DNA of 64,000 bases, taken from the NCBI RefSeq assembly GCF_037392515.1, contig NC_090291.1:2382501-2446500 (forward strand). The letters are read 5' to 3'. The stretch's first letter is position 1. Each line of letters starts with the position of its first letter. This stretch comes from Haliotis asinina. Lineage: Eukaryota; Mollusca; Gastropoda; Lepetellida; Haliotidae. Both the position numbers and the translations under genes were made by a program. Shown here piece by piece: positions 23,677 through 37,141 of this stretch. The notes beneath the pieces are model-generated. The model saw only the letters and a program-made list of their open reading frames with translations, had not been told where the DNA came from and made no database searches.

Positions 23677-24894
23677 CTACATCTCAGCTACCTTAGCCTC
23701 TTCTCCCAGTAGATACAGCATGGACCTCTAGCTGTTACCCTGTACCTGTACACACCTGGAGCTGAATAAGGTCGTGCCTGTATCTACCGTTTATCTGATT
23801 TTGTATAGATCATTGTAGCTTTTCGATTAATGAATTAATTAATCTACACCTGTAGCTGAATCAGCTTGAGCCTGGGGCCTTCAAATACTGTTATATCATG
23901 CAGTAAATGCACCTTATTACAGTCACAGGTCTGTCTGAGCCGAGCTGTTACCTGTAGAACAACGTACATGTCCTAATTACATGGTAATTACTGACAACAG
24001 GTAGACCCGGTGACAGCTGGGGCAGGTGAACTGGAATCTGCCATAGCACAAACAGAAAACACGACCATACAAAACTGACATCTCCATCATAACTGCCAGT
24101 CGCCATGGCAACACAAATATTTAATTCATAATCGCTTTCTTAAGTTAAAGGTATAACATTTGTTTTGAGACAAATCAGTTGATCAAGCTGGCTTAAGCTA
24201 AAACATATTTTTTATTTTAAAAAAGCATTATTTTTGGTGCTAACATTTTAGTTTTGTACATTATTTATCCCATTTCCTTTATCATTATTAATAAGTCTTT
24301 GTCTCAGAGTCGTGGCTTCTAGATCCCGATCAATCACAAGGTCGGTAAGGGATATATCGACTACATATTGTATTCCATTCATTATTCACGGATCAGGTAA
24401 TGTTTCCTTTGTTCTGCTCGGTTTACCTGGCAGGACTCGTGCTCCATGACATCAACTAGTCCCGCAGCAAATGGTTATGAGAGAGAGCTGAACTGCACGG
24501 CGCGACTTAATGGGTACCAATATGTGTAGTCTGGAGTCAGTTACATGTCCCGTTATTCTGTAAGATGGATAATCTTGATACGTCATATAATAACAGGTTT
24601 AACTGCAGCCTTTTCTCCTAGACGCAGTTAGTGATTTTGACAGAAAACATATTGGCTACTTTATTCCTTGAAACGAGATACAAATGTATGGGTAGAGGGA
24701 AGGATCTTTGAGGCATTGCACATATGATGCAGTTTACTTCAGAACCAGTAATATCTAATAATAGAAATGCAATCAAAGTGCATAGCATAACATTTATTCC
24801 GAAATATATATAATGTATATTCTAGTAAAGAATGAAAATGGATTGCCACATCGAGAATACACCAACTATTATTTCAGCTGATGTGTAATGTACA
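23677..24894. other. Non-coding, nothing recognised
   Basis: AT-rich with no supported feature. Confidence 0.45.
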
Positions 24895-25053
24895 CGAGTG
24901 AGTGTAGTTTTACGCCGCTTTGAGCAATATTCAAGCAACATCACAGAGACATCCGAAATGGATTTCATACATTGTACCCATGTGGGGAATCGAATCTGGG
25001 TCTTCGACCTGACGAGTGAACGCATTACCCACTAGGCTACCCCCACCGCCCCG
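24895..25053 (-). repeat. tRNA-derived SINE, family A, full length
   Basis: Full length: CGAGTGAGTGTAGTTTTACG tail complement, CATTGTACCCATGTGGGGAA, B-box complement GGGAATCGAATCTGGG, A-box complement CGCATTACCCACTAGGCTAC and CCCCACCGCCCC at the 5' edge. Confidence 0.9.
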
Positions 25054-28000
25054 CAATACAGAAGAGGAGTGAATACAGAGAATTGAAAATAAACTGACTG
25101 ATTCAACGTCTGGGGTTGAATTTAAATATAGAGTCGGGATTGTGGGGAGGCGTTCCATCAAAGCAGAGATCACCCTTTCTATACTCGAGTTGCTATTAAC
25201 CCAAAACCGCGGGTCACTTACCATGAAAGCAGACAATTACCACTATCACACCATCATGCTAGCTGGTGCCCCGTTGACCTAATCCACGAACGCCCATTTC
25301 ACACTCTGTAAGTGTTGCTCAACCAATTAAAACAACCACAGGTAGATTCGGGAAGATCAGAACACTTGTTAAACACCGATTTCGAGCCATTTAAAACATT
25401 CATCGCCGTCCCCTTCAGGCGAAAATACAATGGGGCAACAATCCCGTTCTGACGTGATGTTACGCAGTCGACTGGTCATTGAAAGATCAAGAGTGACCGT
25501 CAAGTATTGTTGCTGTCAACAATATTATCTGTATAATTAACTCCTGGTCAGTTTACTTGATCCGTCGCTATTGCCCTGGGATGGGCTTGATCCGGACGAC
25601 ATCGCCTGGGGTCGGAGTCACCACTGTGTGTGTTCCCGCTGACTTCATGAGACAAAGCGTGATAATTTAGGTTTTGCTTATCCCCTTGAAAACAGTCTGT
25701 ACACCCGAGCAGAGATGACCCCACGTTTTATAGACACACAAACCCAAATTTTACAATCGCGTCGGATGTCCAGAAATATTTTTTCGGCTACCGCTTTCCT
25801 AGAAATATATAATTGCATCCCTCACAGAGGTAGCCGAAACAGCCGGCCTCTATGCGATAACTGGAAATCCTAGCTAATGAAGACGTTTTCTCTCAATATG
25901 TTTTGTACCAAGAAGAAAATCAACGGTACCAGAATTTGCATGGAAACGTCACACTCATGAAATAAAGAATTAGTGTGTAGTGTTTGTACACATGCTTAAA
26001 AGTTTAACTGCCAAACACTGCTTTGTCGTATGTCAAATATGAAGTAATGGGACTCGCTCACCCACCTCTCGCAGCAACAACAGCAACGCCAGCAACTTCC
26101 AGCAACACAGTACAGTTCATGGTCAGATCACACATACAGAGGCATCACCGAGTCAGCTTTACACAATCTACAACAACGTGTTTCCCACTTCCTAAGACTT
26201 GAATTCAACTTCCACCTGACATGACCGAGAAACCCTGTGTTCCCCTAGTCAACAAGTTATGGAATTGAGACGAGTGAAACCTAAGAATGCGTAACAATTA
26301 GATTGTTGGAAATGGGCTGTGTGATGGTTTGTACTCATGCATTGTTACCCAAGGGTCCAATATTAGCGCCAAGCACGACTCAGGCCGTTCTGTTATTGAT
26401 GCAACACACGCAAACTGACACCGGTGTGTGCTCAACACGACCCTGAACAAACTTCGGGAACATCAGGTCATGTCGCGCAAACACAACCGTGAGAAATGGC
26501 TGTCTTGTCCCATACGGTGGTAATAAAGGGAAAGGGAAGAAACGTTTGTTTGTTGTTTATTTTCTTGAAACCGGTAAAATGTGACTCAACAGACTATTTG
26601 TAATTATTACCGTTTTCATCATCTCGCTGACATGTTTGATTGCCTGGCAGTTTCAGAAGTGTCTCAAATACTTGGGACAATGCTCACATGCCAATAAAGG
26701 ACGTTGGTTGTTTGAGCAAGATAATGGAGGTAACATGGAACAATAACGCGCTATGCCAAACTCAATAAATCCTGTAGTTGATATATAGTGGTACTGATGG
26801 TAGTGGCAAGATCCATGGGCTACTGCGTTAGCATCCACTCTAAACCAATATCTACTGATTACAATGATAAAACTGCACCAAGAGAGTCCTTCCGACTGCA
26901 AATATTTATCTGAGTTTTTTCTCTTTAATTCAAACGCTTTATTGGAATACGATGCTGGTCCAATATCTTCATCATCATTGCGTTTTTAATCTCAGTGACC
27001 TGCAACAGTCTTGGTGACGCAGTCTTGTCAATATAGTCAACATTTATTTATCAATATTCTCAACCCCGTTCCATTGTTGCTCAGATTCGAGACGAAGACG
27101 ATTGGTTCTTCTTGAGCACCAACATCTAATTTCTTCAGTTCCTGGACTTTACTATTCAGCTATGTTTCCTGTCATTGATTACAACCCGGGACGAACGCGG
27201 CTCTCCATTGTCTTCACGAGGACAACAGAACGTGCGCGTGCTGCTGTCGATATTGACATTTTGGGGACAACTTGGAGGGCAATTACAACAACGTGTTGCC
27301 AGCGTCAGAGAAGGAAAGCTTCCTGGAAGAGTTTTTTTCTGAACTTGTAGATGTTGTAGATAGGCCGGTCACGTGCTAGCTGGAGATAACGGACAATGTC
27401 CAGTCAATGATTTGGTAGATTATAGAATTAGCATTTCTAGGATAAAGGCGTCGTGTTCCTCGCGGGAGGGCAAACAAGTGACAGCGAAGTAATTACCGTT
27501 ATTTCTGAACCGTAACGGGATATTTCTGTCACCTGTAGTAAACCAGCTCATATTGATGTTTATATCTGTGATCATCACATCAAATTGCCGTCCCAGCAAC
27601 CATTAGTGTCTGTCTACCTGTGACTGTTTATTGCAATCGACATCCATGCATGTCGGGGATAATGACACGTGCTGACACAACCGCCTCTTGTCAGATGGGT
27701 TTGGGCAATACAACGGGCGTATGTTATCTATAAACAATAATTTAAAGTTTAAACAACACGTGCAACATTTCTATCTCGCACGTGCATGTATAAAGTACGC
27801 AAGCAATATTTCTGACCTGCACACACTACATGTCTAGCTGACAGACGCGTTGTTGCTGTCACCATTATTTATGACGTGTTGGCACCAATAGTGACGCGAT
27901 GACGTCTTTTGCTTGGCAGGCAATTCAACACCTCTCTGCAAGTTGATCTACAGACTCAGATTACTGGCTTCGGTCGGTAATTCATAGGCAATCATTTTCT

Positions 28001-28800
28001 ATAGTATGTTTACAATAAGCTGGGAACTGATGACTTCCTTAACAAAAGCTACGCTTTACTCCCAATAACGTCATCGAACACCTCCACTGACATATTCCTC
28101 AAACAATCGGCAGGACTCTATGATCATGTTAATGACACCACGGACACCTGGTGGTTTAGCTAACATTTGAAAGGAGTCGGTCATAGTCATGTCATAACGC
28201 GGTATGTCACAAAGACGTGTTGTCTAACAAAGAGGCGATCGTGGGCCTACAAGAGAGGTGGGAACCTGGACGCAGGGCGTTGAATACATCTCAGTACATA
28301 CCTCCTCTCGCAGTCATCGTCTTGTGTTGTGTGATACCCGGGTATGGGACACAGCTCATATACATCCGGCCTGCACCGTAATGACAGTGCCATTGCGTAG
28401 TTCTACCCGTGCTTAGTGGAAGGCTTTAGTTGTGGACGGTCGAGATTGTATCACCTGTAATTACTGGCTGTGAACTACCCGAAGTCAGACTCCGCGGAAG
28501 GAACGCCACAATGAGTTTTAAGTATGCCACGTTGACAAAAGGGTCGAATTCTGTCTCTTGAAAGCATTCGGAGCGTTTATTTCTTAAATGCTTTTGAGCA
28601 GTCTTTCGTTAACTGCAGATAATTGTTGAGTTCGACAAAGATATTCAGCTAAGTCAGTGTTGTCTCAGACAGAGCTTTATGAAGGAAGTTTCGAGTCTCG
28701 TTCAGGCCTCCCGTGTTGTATTTTATCATCACGGAGATACAGTCCATAGAGTACATTCATCCTCATCTTTTACGGTGCTGATGCAGCAGGGTGTCCAGGT
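25054..28800. other. Long non-coding stretch, nothing recognised
   Basis: No SINE copy, tandem array or splice-bounded exon is supported. The open frame at 27,102-27,350 (82 codons) has neither a domain nor convincing splice signals. Confidence 0.45.
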
Positions 28801-29637
28801 ACCGTACCCTCAAAACCCACGCTACCCCTCGCATCACCTGCACATTCCCCGACAAACCACATCCCAAGCACACAAGTGCTGAATGGCTTCCAGCATTATA
28901 CTAGCATATTCTACTTTTCTTTCTGAAAACTCTCTGCTCTGTGGAATGTTATCACCTGCCCATGTCCTCCGTGCACCCAACAACCTACCCGACCAGATTC
29001 CCAGACGCTAAAAATGTCCTTATACCCCCAGGACGATCCACAAAGCCCCCGTAAAGTTACGACCAGTCGTAACCCTATAGACACACCAATGTCGTAGCGA
29101 TACAAAGTCTTTGTGGGTCGGTATCCTGATCTTTAATCTTCATACCCTCCCGGTTCTAGACCCCCACTTTTATCTTTCTACAACGTCAGGATTCTACACC
29201 AAACTCCAAAAGCCCGTGCTATCAACGATTTATCCCTCATCATTTGCACCAACGCTCTACTCCCTCCGTACCCCACCCACACAAAACCCTTACCCTCACC
29301 CAAGAATACGCTACCCCTTATCCCTCAGACTGTACCCTGAACACCCTACCAACACAAAACCGTTGTCTATAAACACTCTATCCTCGAACTCTACATGTAC
29401 CCTACCCACTCAAAATCCTTATCCATAAACACTCTACCCCTCAAACCTTAAATGTACCCCCCTCAAATTCCTTACCCTGACCACACTTAACCCAAAGCAC
29501 TCAACCTACCATGCTAAATGCACAGATTGAACACCCTGCCCACTCAAAATCCCCACCCTCATCATCGTTAATGCACACAATGAAGACCCTATTCTGAGCA
29601 TCCTTTCTCATCTGCACGCTTTCCCCATCAACGTCTT
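28801..29637. repeat. C-rich degenerate repeat tract
   Basis: Pyrimidine- and C-rich sequence built from variants of CCCTACCCACTCAAAATCC and ACACTCTACCCCTCAAAC, too diverged for a fixed unit length. It leads directly into the 26-bp satellite. Confidence 0.6.
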
Positions 29638-30418
29638 TATACCTATACATACGCTATACCTGTTATACCTATACATACGCTATACCTGTTATACCTATAC
29701 ATACGCTATACCTGTTATACATATACATACGCTATACCTGTTATACCTATACATACCCTATACCTGTTATACCTATATATATGCTATACCTGTTATACCT
29801 ATAGATACGCTATACCTGTTATACATATACATACGCTATACCTGTTATACATATACATACGCTATACCTGTTATACCTATATATACGCTATACCTGTTAT
29901 ACATATACATACGCTATACCTGTTATACCTATACATACGCTATACCTGTTATACCTATACATACGCTATACCTGTTATACCTATACATACGCTATACCTG
30001 TTATACATATACATACGCTATACCTGTTATACCTATACATACGCTATACCTGTTATACCTATACATACGCTATACCTGTTATACCTATACATACGCTATA
30101 CCTGTTATACCTATATATACGCTATACCTGTTATACCTATACATACGCTATACCTGTTATACCTATACATACGCTATACCTGTTATACCTATATATACGC
30201 TATACCTGTTATACCTATATATACGCTATACCTGTTATACCTATATATACGCTATACCTGTTATACCTATACATACGCTATACCTGTTATACCTATATAT
30301 ACGCTATACCTGTTATACCTATACATACGCTATACCTGTTATACCTATATATACGTTATACCTGTTATACCTATATGTATGTTATACCTGTTATACCTAT
30401 ATGTATGTTATACCTGTT
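29638..30418. repeat. 26-bp satellite, about 30 units
   Basis: Highly homogeneous head-to-tail units of 26 bp (TATACCTATACATACGCTAT + ACCTGT). Most variation is at one or two positions (ATACAT/ATATAT, CCTATA/CATATA). The last units, after 30,350, switch to ATGTATGTTA, showing decay or a newer variant at that edge. It has no coding capacity. Confidence 0.95.
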
Positions 30419-32652
30419 GCACCTAATACCTTTACCCTCAACGTCCTTTACCATCATACCATGTTCCCATACCCTCTGTCGCCAATTCGATTGGAAATCC
30501 TATTTCCAATGTCTGTCCGATCAGATTACGTTACAAGTTCGGAAGAAGATAAGTATATGAGTAAAGATAAACGCTTTCAACACATCTCACCAGCCATAGA
30601 GTTTTTCGGAAACCTTTCTATAGTGTCCAACTGATACCCAAGAATGAACAAATGAGGGGTCACACAGTAGTCGAAGCTAGGGGAGGGGCGGGGCTTTCCC
30701 CCTGCCACGCTTGATTTCACCCAGGTATGTAAAAATCCACGAAGGAATGTTTTGTCCTGTTCATATACCATTTAGACACCTGGCACAGGTCAGACGGAAA
30801 ATTCACTGACAAAACTACATCGTATATAATGACATTCAAATTTCTCAATCTATAATTATCAATCAACTGAGATTAAAATAAACGAAGCGAAGACGTGTGT
30901 TCGAGTCACACTAGTCTCTGGGAGAAGCCAAAACATGACTCAAGATAACAGCTACAAAAACGAACTGGGATACACAATGTATGTGTTCTCGTATTATTAC
31001 AGATTACTTTGGCTCACAGTTTGTGCTGTAATATACATGCAGTTGTTACGAAGTATGTTTAATTGATTTACAAGCGTCGTGCCGTTTAAAATAGGTCAAA
31101 ATGTATCATGTTTCGTAAATCCTAAAAATACGCCACGCCATTAAGACATTCGCGTCGGCACATCCCCATCTATGCCTGTTCATAAAGCCCCCAGGTCAGT
31201 ATTGGGGGATATGTTCTCTTGGGACTAAATGAAAATACATGTATGTATGCTGGCTTCGAGGCAAAGAGAAGTAAACAAGACGCGTTAATCTGTTCTTATA
31301 TGTTGCAGATATATCATATTACTCGTATTTGAAGCTACTTTTCCTATTTGATGTTTATGCAGAGTTCTTCTCCTACATGACGCCGGACAATATATTATCG
31401 AGTTTGAACCAGACAATCCTGTGACTGACACCATGAACACCCACGTACACACTTAGAATAAGATGGAATTGCAGTCACCGATCCGACAACCGGAAGTCTT
31501 TCGACAGGTATGGAAAGGTGAAGGTTACCTTTTCATATTGTGGGGAATGTGTCTGTGTGTAAATACCCTGACTGAAGAAAATATTATTCTACACAATCCT
31601 TTGTTGGTAATTTTATCGCTGATTAAAAAAATCATTTACTGATATTTATCGTCAGACAGAGTAGATGTTCAACAAAATCACACCGTAACCAGTGGTCGAA
31701 CACGAGCACCTGCTATACATCCAGCAAGGTCATGATAGTAAGGTAATGGCAGATATTCAACTGGCATGCTAAATTATTTTTACAAGTATTGTATGTTGTT
31801 CCCCGTACATTCCCACAGGGATGACGACAACAACGACGGCGACAACGGCGACTATGATGATGATGATGACGATGATGATGATGAGGAGGAGGAGGAGGAG
31901 GAGGACGTGAATGTGCTTGATCAGTTAGCGATTTCATCAATGAAATGACTGTGTAGGAGCTGTCGTACTCCACATATCAAATACCACGTGCGAGGTGGCC
32001 ATGTCTATAGTAATGTATACCTGTCTAATTAACAGAAACATGTCACCTGTCACAACCATAACCTGACGGAGCAGCTACAATATACATTATACTGCCAACA
32101 CCAAACCACAGGTGAAAGAAACTGCACGTGATTTTAATCATTGAAAATATAAACAGAAAAAGTCCAAGTGTTTCAATCATTGTCAACGGGTGAGCTAGGA
32201 CACAATGGGTCTTAAGTTCCGCCCACTTTCTCCAGTTGAACTGGAGCCCATAAATCCAATTTTATAACTCAATATGTTTCTCAACTGTCAAAAGTTCACA
32301 CATACCTCCCAGCATATACACTCGGAGATAAGCCCATTGATGTGAGGACGAGCTATGTCTGACAGTCGCCGTATAGCACAGTATACCCACGTGCTTGGAT
32401 CGCTTTGGTGTTGGATTTGTGAAGTCTAATGTATGGAATCTCACGTTAAGATAAGAACTCTACCTATAGTCATACAACTACGACAGTAATATGTAAACAC
32501 AGGTCTACTAAATCCGTGCGAGGTGTACAGGTAGCATAAAGCGTGCGTATAGATCTGTGGACATAATTGACTGTATCTTACCTGGAGAAAGCAGATGCCA
32601 TGTTGGTATTCGTGTTCCGTATGTTGTTGATAATTCCTGATTCTCTGTGTAG
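30419..32652. other. Non-coding, with small repeats
   Basis: Holds a degenerate family B SINE remnant at about 31,378-31,495 (GAACCAGACAATCCTGTGAC, ACACCATGAACACCCACGTA) and a GAT/GAG trinucleotide tract at 31,841-31,908. No gene is recognised. Confidence 0.5.
31841..31908. repeat. GAY/GAG trinucleotide microsatellite
   Basis: Runs of GATGATGAT/GAC followed by seven GAG triplets; translated on plus as Asp then Glu. The surrounding sequence does not look coding, so it is treated as a microsatellite. Confidence 0.85.
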
Positions 32653-32913
32653 GTAGTCTGTACCTGTGCTGTCTACCTGTTGTCTCACCTGTGTGGACTT
32701 GCCGGCCACTCAGACCTCTCTCACCTGGATTACCTGTCAGGCAAGCGACGTTCCAGCCAACCCACCACAGTTCACAGATCCCCCTCGCGGGCCGTCCGTC
32801 ACATGATCAGGAAGAGCGGTAGTAAAACAGTTAGCCCTAACACCCCACAGTCCGGGCTAAGGGTGGGCTACACAGACACTCAGCGTAACGCAGGTACCCA
32901 CAGAAACAGCTAA
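32653..32913 (+). CDS. Candidate exon, unknown basic Ser/Thr-rich protein
   Basis: Open on plus from an acceptor-like TGTGTAG at 32,652, or from TTACCTGTCAG at about 32,739, to TAA at 32,911-32,913. The frame contains SGKRRSSQPTTVHRSPSRAV followed by RHMIRKSGSKTVSPNTPQSG: basic, Ser/Thr/Pro-rich, with varied GC-rich codons unlike the flanks. A donor (AACGCAG|GTACCC) lies at 32,892 and would give a phase-1 internal exon instead of a terminal one. The composition suggests a disordered cytoplasmic segment with kinase-type motifs. No family is recognised. Confidence 0.4.
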   Translation, partial: VVCTCAVYLLSHLCGLAGHSDLSHLDYLSGKRRSSQPTTVHRSPSRAVRHMIRKSGSKTVSPNTPQSGLRVGYTDTQRNAGTHRNS

Positions 32914-35499
32914 CACCAAACAACACAGTAGGGGATATTCACAACGCTTGTTGTGTACAAGCAACAATCAGTTCCGAAGATTACCCAGGAATGGCTGACG
33001 TATTTTTTTCAGAAGTCAGTTGGTCAGTTTGAGCGAACTCTCACCAGAGTGTTAAACCCGTGTGTATCGCATCAGCGTTAGAATGAGGGTTTCATTCCTG
33101 GGAGACCTTCCCCGTCACTTTCAGGCCCAACCCCAACTGACGACCGACGTAGAAAGACCCCCGGGCTAGAAGTTCGTTCACTACTTTGGTATTTTACAGA
33201 CTCCAGGTCACAAGACCTCGGTCCTCGGTCACCCTATAATAGTACAATGAAAATATTCAGTTTAGATACAACCTACGCAAAATTATCTGAGAAAATTATA
33301 TCGTTCCGCCACTTAATCCTTGTAATACAACGCATGTGTGTTCATATGTTCTTAATTTTACGTTGTGGAATGTAAGCCGACATTGTCGTCATGAAGCATC
33401 GCTACACCCCGACAAAGACCCGGGTCACCTCAAATCTGCTCTTTGTTGTAGCTATAAGAAGCTGGAGATAGACTTGTTCCAAGACTGTAATAAATGTTAA
33501 GTTCGTGGATGGATACTAATACTATTATTTAGGAAGGCAAGTCTAGGCAAGCGGAGGAAGTCAGACTGTTAGAGGGAGACAAAGTGTTCTTTTTATTAAC
33601 GTTTATTAGAAATAATCATTTGAACTATCATTTATTACCTTGTTGACTTTAGCAAGTCGCAAGTCTACGGCATGGTCTTCGCTGTACCCAAGCCGTTATG
33701 TTATCGCATATTTTTGTATGTACGTCGGTCAGAGATCGAGGTAATATTACACATTGGCTGTAGTACACTGTATACGGTTCACAAAAAGCCTGTCTTACCT
33801 CCTACAGCGCTACAAAAGGAGTTCGCGCCCACGGAATAGTGGAGATTTCAATATCTCGATAGAATCACTCCGACTTATCGATCGACAAGGATCATACTCC
33901 TGACTGATCGATAATAGCGGCACGCTTGAGGGATTCGTTTAATTGATTTGAAAAAATAGTTTTAACTCTTCCCCCTGCATTCCGGAGATAGCGCGTTTAG
34001 CACAAAACTTCAAGGGATATAGAGCATGGCAAAGTGTCTCGAGGCAGTTTGAGGTCATAAAGGTTTAGTCAGCCGTAGTCCGATTAACGAAGATATGCGG
34101 TGAGGTGAACAGCATCCCGTTGTGTCGAAGCTTTAAAACGTTGATGGGAACATACCGCCCTCAACTTAAGTTCTTGGGATTATTAAAAAATAAAGCAAAC
34201 TCATCGAAATAAGCAGTGAATGTGTGTTGTGTACAGATAAGCTTGTGATACGGCCCCTGGAGTAGATGAATGGGGAGCGAGCGTGAGAACATCCCCCTGT
34301 GCCAAGGTAAGTAAGTATATAGACTTTACAGGCGTCTGTTTGGCGATGCTACAGAAACATGTTACGAAACAACCGCTACAATAGTGGAGAACCTCCGTGC
34401 ACCGTAGTAAACTTACCGCACGTCCCCGGTTAATTGAAAATTTGCGATATTTTCTCGTGGAGATCTGGGATGGAATTGGCCTTCTGCAGCCCCGGCTCAG
34501 CCCGGAGACGACTGATCAGGTGGTCAGCAACAGAATCACTGGATTGTCTGAATTCGACTTTTTCACAGATACTCGTTCACGTGGACGAAATTACAAATAC
34601 CAAATGTCCATTATAGAGCTCGGCGTTATTAAACAACAACACACAAATTTGTCTGTATGTCGCAAGTCGTAAATAGGAAATACCTTTTAAGGTGTATGTG
34701 CAAAATTTAAGAATTTATCCAATAAGTTTCGGCCTTAGCTTTGAACTCCGTTGAAAGAATGTCAGTGAGAAGACCAGCATATCACGGGGATTGGTTGTAC
34801 CTGCCTGATATTCAAGGTCATAATGGTCAGAGGTTAAAAGGTAGGAATGTTACTGAACAGTGTACGTTTGTAATTAACGATCAGTGGATAACGTGGGTTG
34901 GAGAGCAGGAATGTGTGTTATTGGGGAGTTCGTGATAACTCCATATATAAAGCTACATGAATGTGTGTGAGAGAGGGAAACCCTACCCAGATACTTTGTA
35001 CTGACTCCGAACCAACCAGTCCTTGTTCTGTCTCCTTAGTGCCGAGCACTAGGCAGGGCAACAACAAGTACCACGATTAAACATATTTTGTTTCGACTTT
35101 CGCTTTCAGAGCGGACCCTCTATGTTCTAAACCACGAAACTCTCCTGTTGTCAGAATGTAGAATATAGTACGCTCTTTGGTCGATTTTTATCAGGTAACA
35201 CGTTTGAACCTTGTTGTGAATACACCCACATTGTATGGTGCTACTTGGTTGTTTAACACCCACCATGGTGCCATCTACAACGGAAGACTGTCTGTCACCG
35301 GAGATGTCTATCACTGTTAGTGTTTGTACATTTCAGGTGGTACATACTCTCCAGTGTTGACACTCGTACACTAGAGCCTGACTACTCCTCAAGGTAAATA
35401 CTTTTGTCCATTTAATGCTTCATAATATACGTCTTGGTCAAATATTTGCAGCTTCGTTTGTCTACCTGTCTCAACAATATCCACTTGCTGTGTTTGTAG
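32914..35499. other. Non-coding, nothing recognised
   Basis: Open frames of 60-91 codons at 34.4-34.9 kb have no supporting feature. Possibly intron between the flanking plus-strand exon candidates. Confidence 0.45.
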
Positions 35500-35604
35500 G
35501 TGAAGCCCCAGCAAGTCTATCGGGTCGTTGTGGAGGAGAAACACAAGCTGCTGGGATTGTCACAGTGTGGAGACAAGGAAGCTGGACGCCGGGGGCATAG
35601 ATAG
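35500..35604 (+). CDS. Candidate exon open in two frames
   Basis: Follows a fair acceptor (CTTGCTGTGTTTGTAG at 35,484-35,499). In phase 0 it reads VKPQQVYRVVVEEKHKLLGL and ends at TAG 35,602-35,604 (34 residues). In phase 1 it reads EAPASLSGRCGGETQAAGIV and stops at TAG 35,598-35,600; this is the phase that would follow a spliced exon ending at 32,892. The composition is clearly different from the intronic flanks, but which frame, if any, is used cannot be decided here. A long TG-rich microsatellite follows. Confidence 0.3.
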   Translation: MKPQQVYRVVVEEKHKLLGLSQCGDKEAGRRGHR

Positions 35605-35639
35605 GGCGTGTGAGAGGGTGTCTGTAGGCTGTGGGGTGT

Positions 35640-36130
35640 ACAGCTGATGGTGTGTGTCTGCGAGCGCGTCTGTGTGTGTGTCTGTGTGTGTGTGTGTGTG
35701 TGTCTGCGTGTGTGTGGTGCGTGTCTGTGTCTGTGTCTCTGTGTGTGGATATGTGTCTGTGTGTATATGTCAGTGTGTGTCTGTGTGTGAGTGTGGCTAT
35801 GAATGTATGTCTGAGTGTCCCTTTTGAATATCAGTATTTATGTCTGAGTTGTTTATGTGTGTAGGAGTGTGGCCATGTGGCCTTGTCTGTGAGTATATGT
35901 CTGTGTGTGAGAGTGCGGCTATGTGTATATCAGTATACATCCCTGTGTATATATCTGAATGTGTGAGTGTGGCTATGTGTATATCGGTATATGTCTGTGT
36001 GTACATGTCTCTGTGTGTGATATCTGTATACATGTTTGTGTGTATGTCTGACTGTGTATCTGTGCGTGTATGTCTGAGTGTGCCTGTGTGTGTAAGTATC
36101 TGAATGTATCTGTGTGTCACTGTGTGTGAG
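35640..36130. repeat. TG-rich microsatellite
   Basis: Imperfect repeats of TGTGTCTG/TGTGTGTATATG over about 490 bp. They open Cys/Val-rich frames on plus and His/Thr/Asp-rich frames on minus, all low-complexity shadows. Confidence 0.9.
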
Positions 36131-37141
36131 CTTTTGTTATAAAACATTTGCGGTGGTGAATTTAAGGAGATATATTTCGTTGCTCAGCATGTGGGGAGCA
36201 TTAAAATATTTCATGACAACATTTTACCTATCAGTGTATGGGTAGATCTATGCACAAGCAATGTTGAGCTGTATAAACAGACACTGACATATCATGAGAG
36301 GGTTATAGGGCACTGGGAATGCTTGAAACAGGCGTGTGCATTTTCTCCTTTGTGAGAAGTGAAGTTAAATTTCCCAGTGTGACACACAATATCGGACTGA
36401 GTCGCCACGATTGAATGCGCAAGATAAGTAGTATAGTCCTGCGAGGAGTGTATCTACACCAGTCAATATTAACAAATTGCACACATGAAGCATGTTGACG
36501 TGGGTGGCGAGACATGAGTATGTCTTTATGAAGGGTCAAACTTATATGAGGGGGTAGGTTGGGAGGGGGTGAGGGGTAGGAAGGGAAGGGGTGACGCAGG
36601 GCAGAAGGAGTCAGACAGAAGCCGACACGACTATGCTCATTCGAGACACGTACTTTTTTAAGCTCACATCTAAAAAAATGTTTATTTTTTTATCTTTTTG
36701 CAAAATAAAGAAATATATCAAAATACTGATATTTGCTACGTAATGTTTTACATAAAATCACCTGTAGTGATTGAACACATGACGTCAGTCTACCACGAGG
36801 AAATTACCGCACAAAAGAAAGTATGTAATTTATAATTCATTGACAAATTGCTTACAAACGATAAACGATCCAAATATATCAGGTAGATTCGCAATAACAC
36901 CATCCACGCGCTGGATTTTACCTGCCGATTTCTGACTCACCTGTCAGCCTGACGATATACCACTGGATGAGGTACTACGGTAGATCTGAGTATATAGGTT
37001 GTACTGAACACGTAAAAAGACATCTGTCCTCCAGATGGACATGCGATATTTGACCTGGCTGAAACTAGCGTGTCGTATTACAAAGAATATTTTATCCACG
37101 TTCCATCTTTATCTCCACGGCCTAGATACTATGAAATCTTA
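36131..37141. other. Non-coding, nothing recognised
   Basis: Includes a short G-rich tract at 36,550-36,595. No gene or element copy is recognised. Confidence 0.45.
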
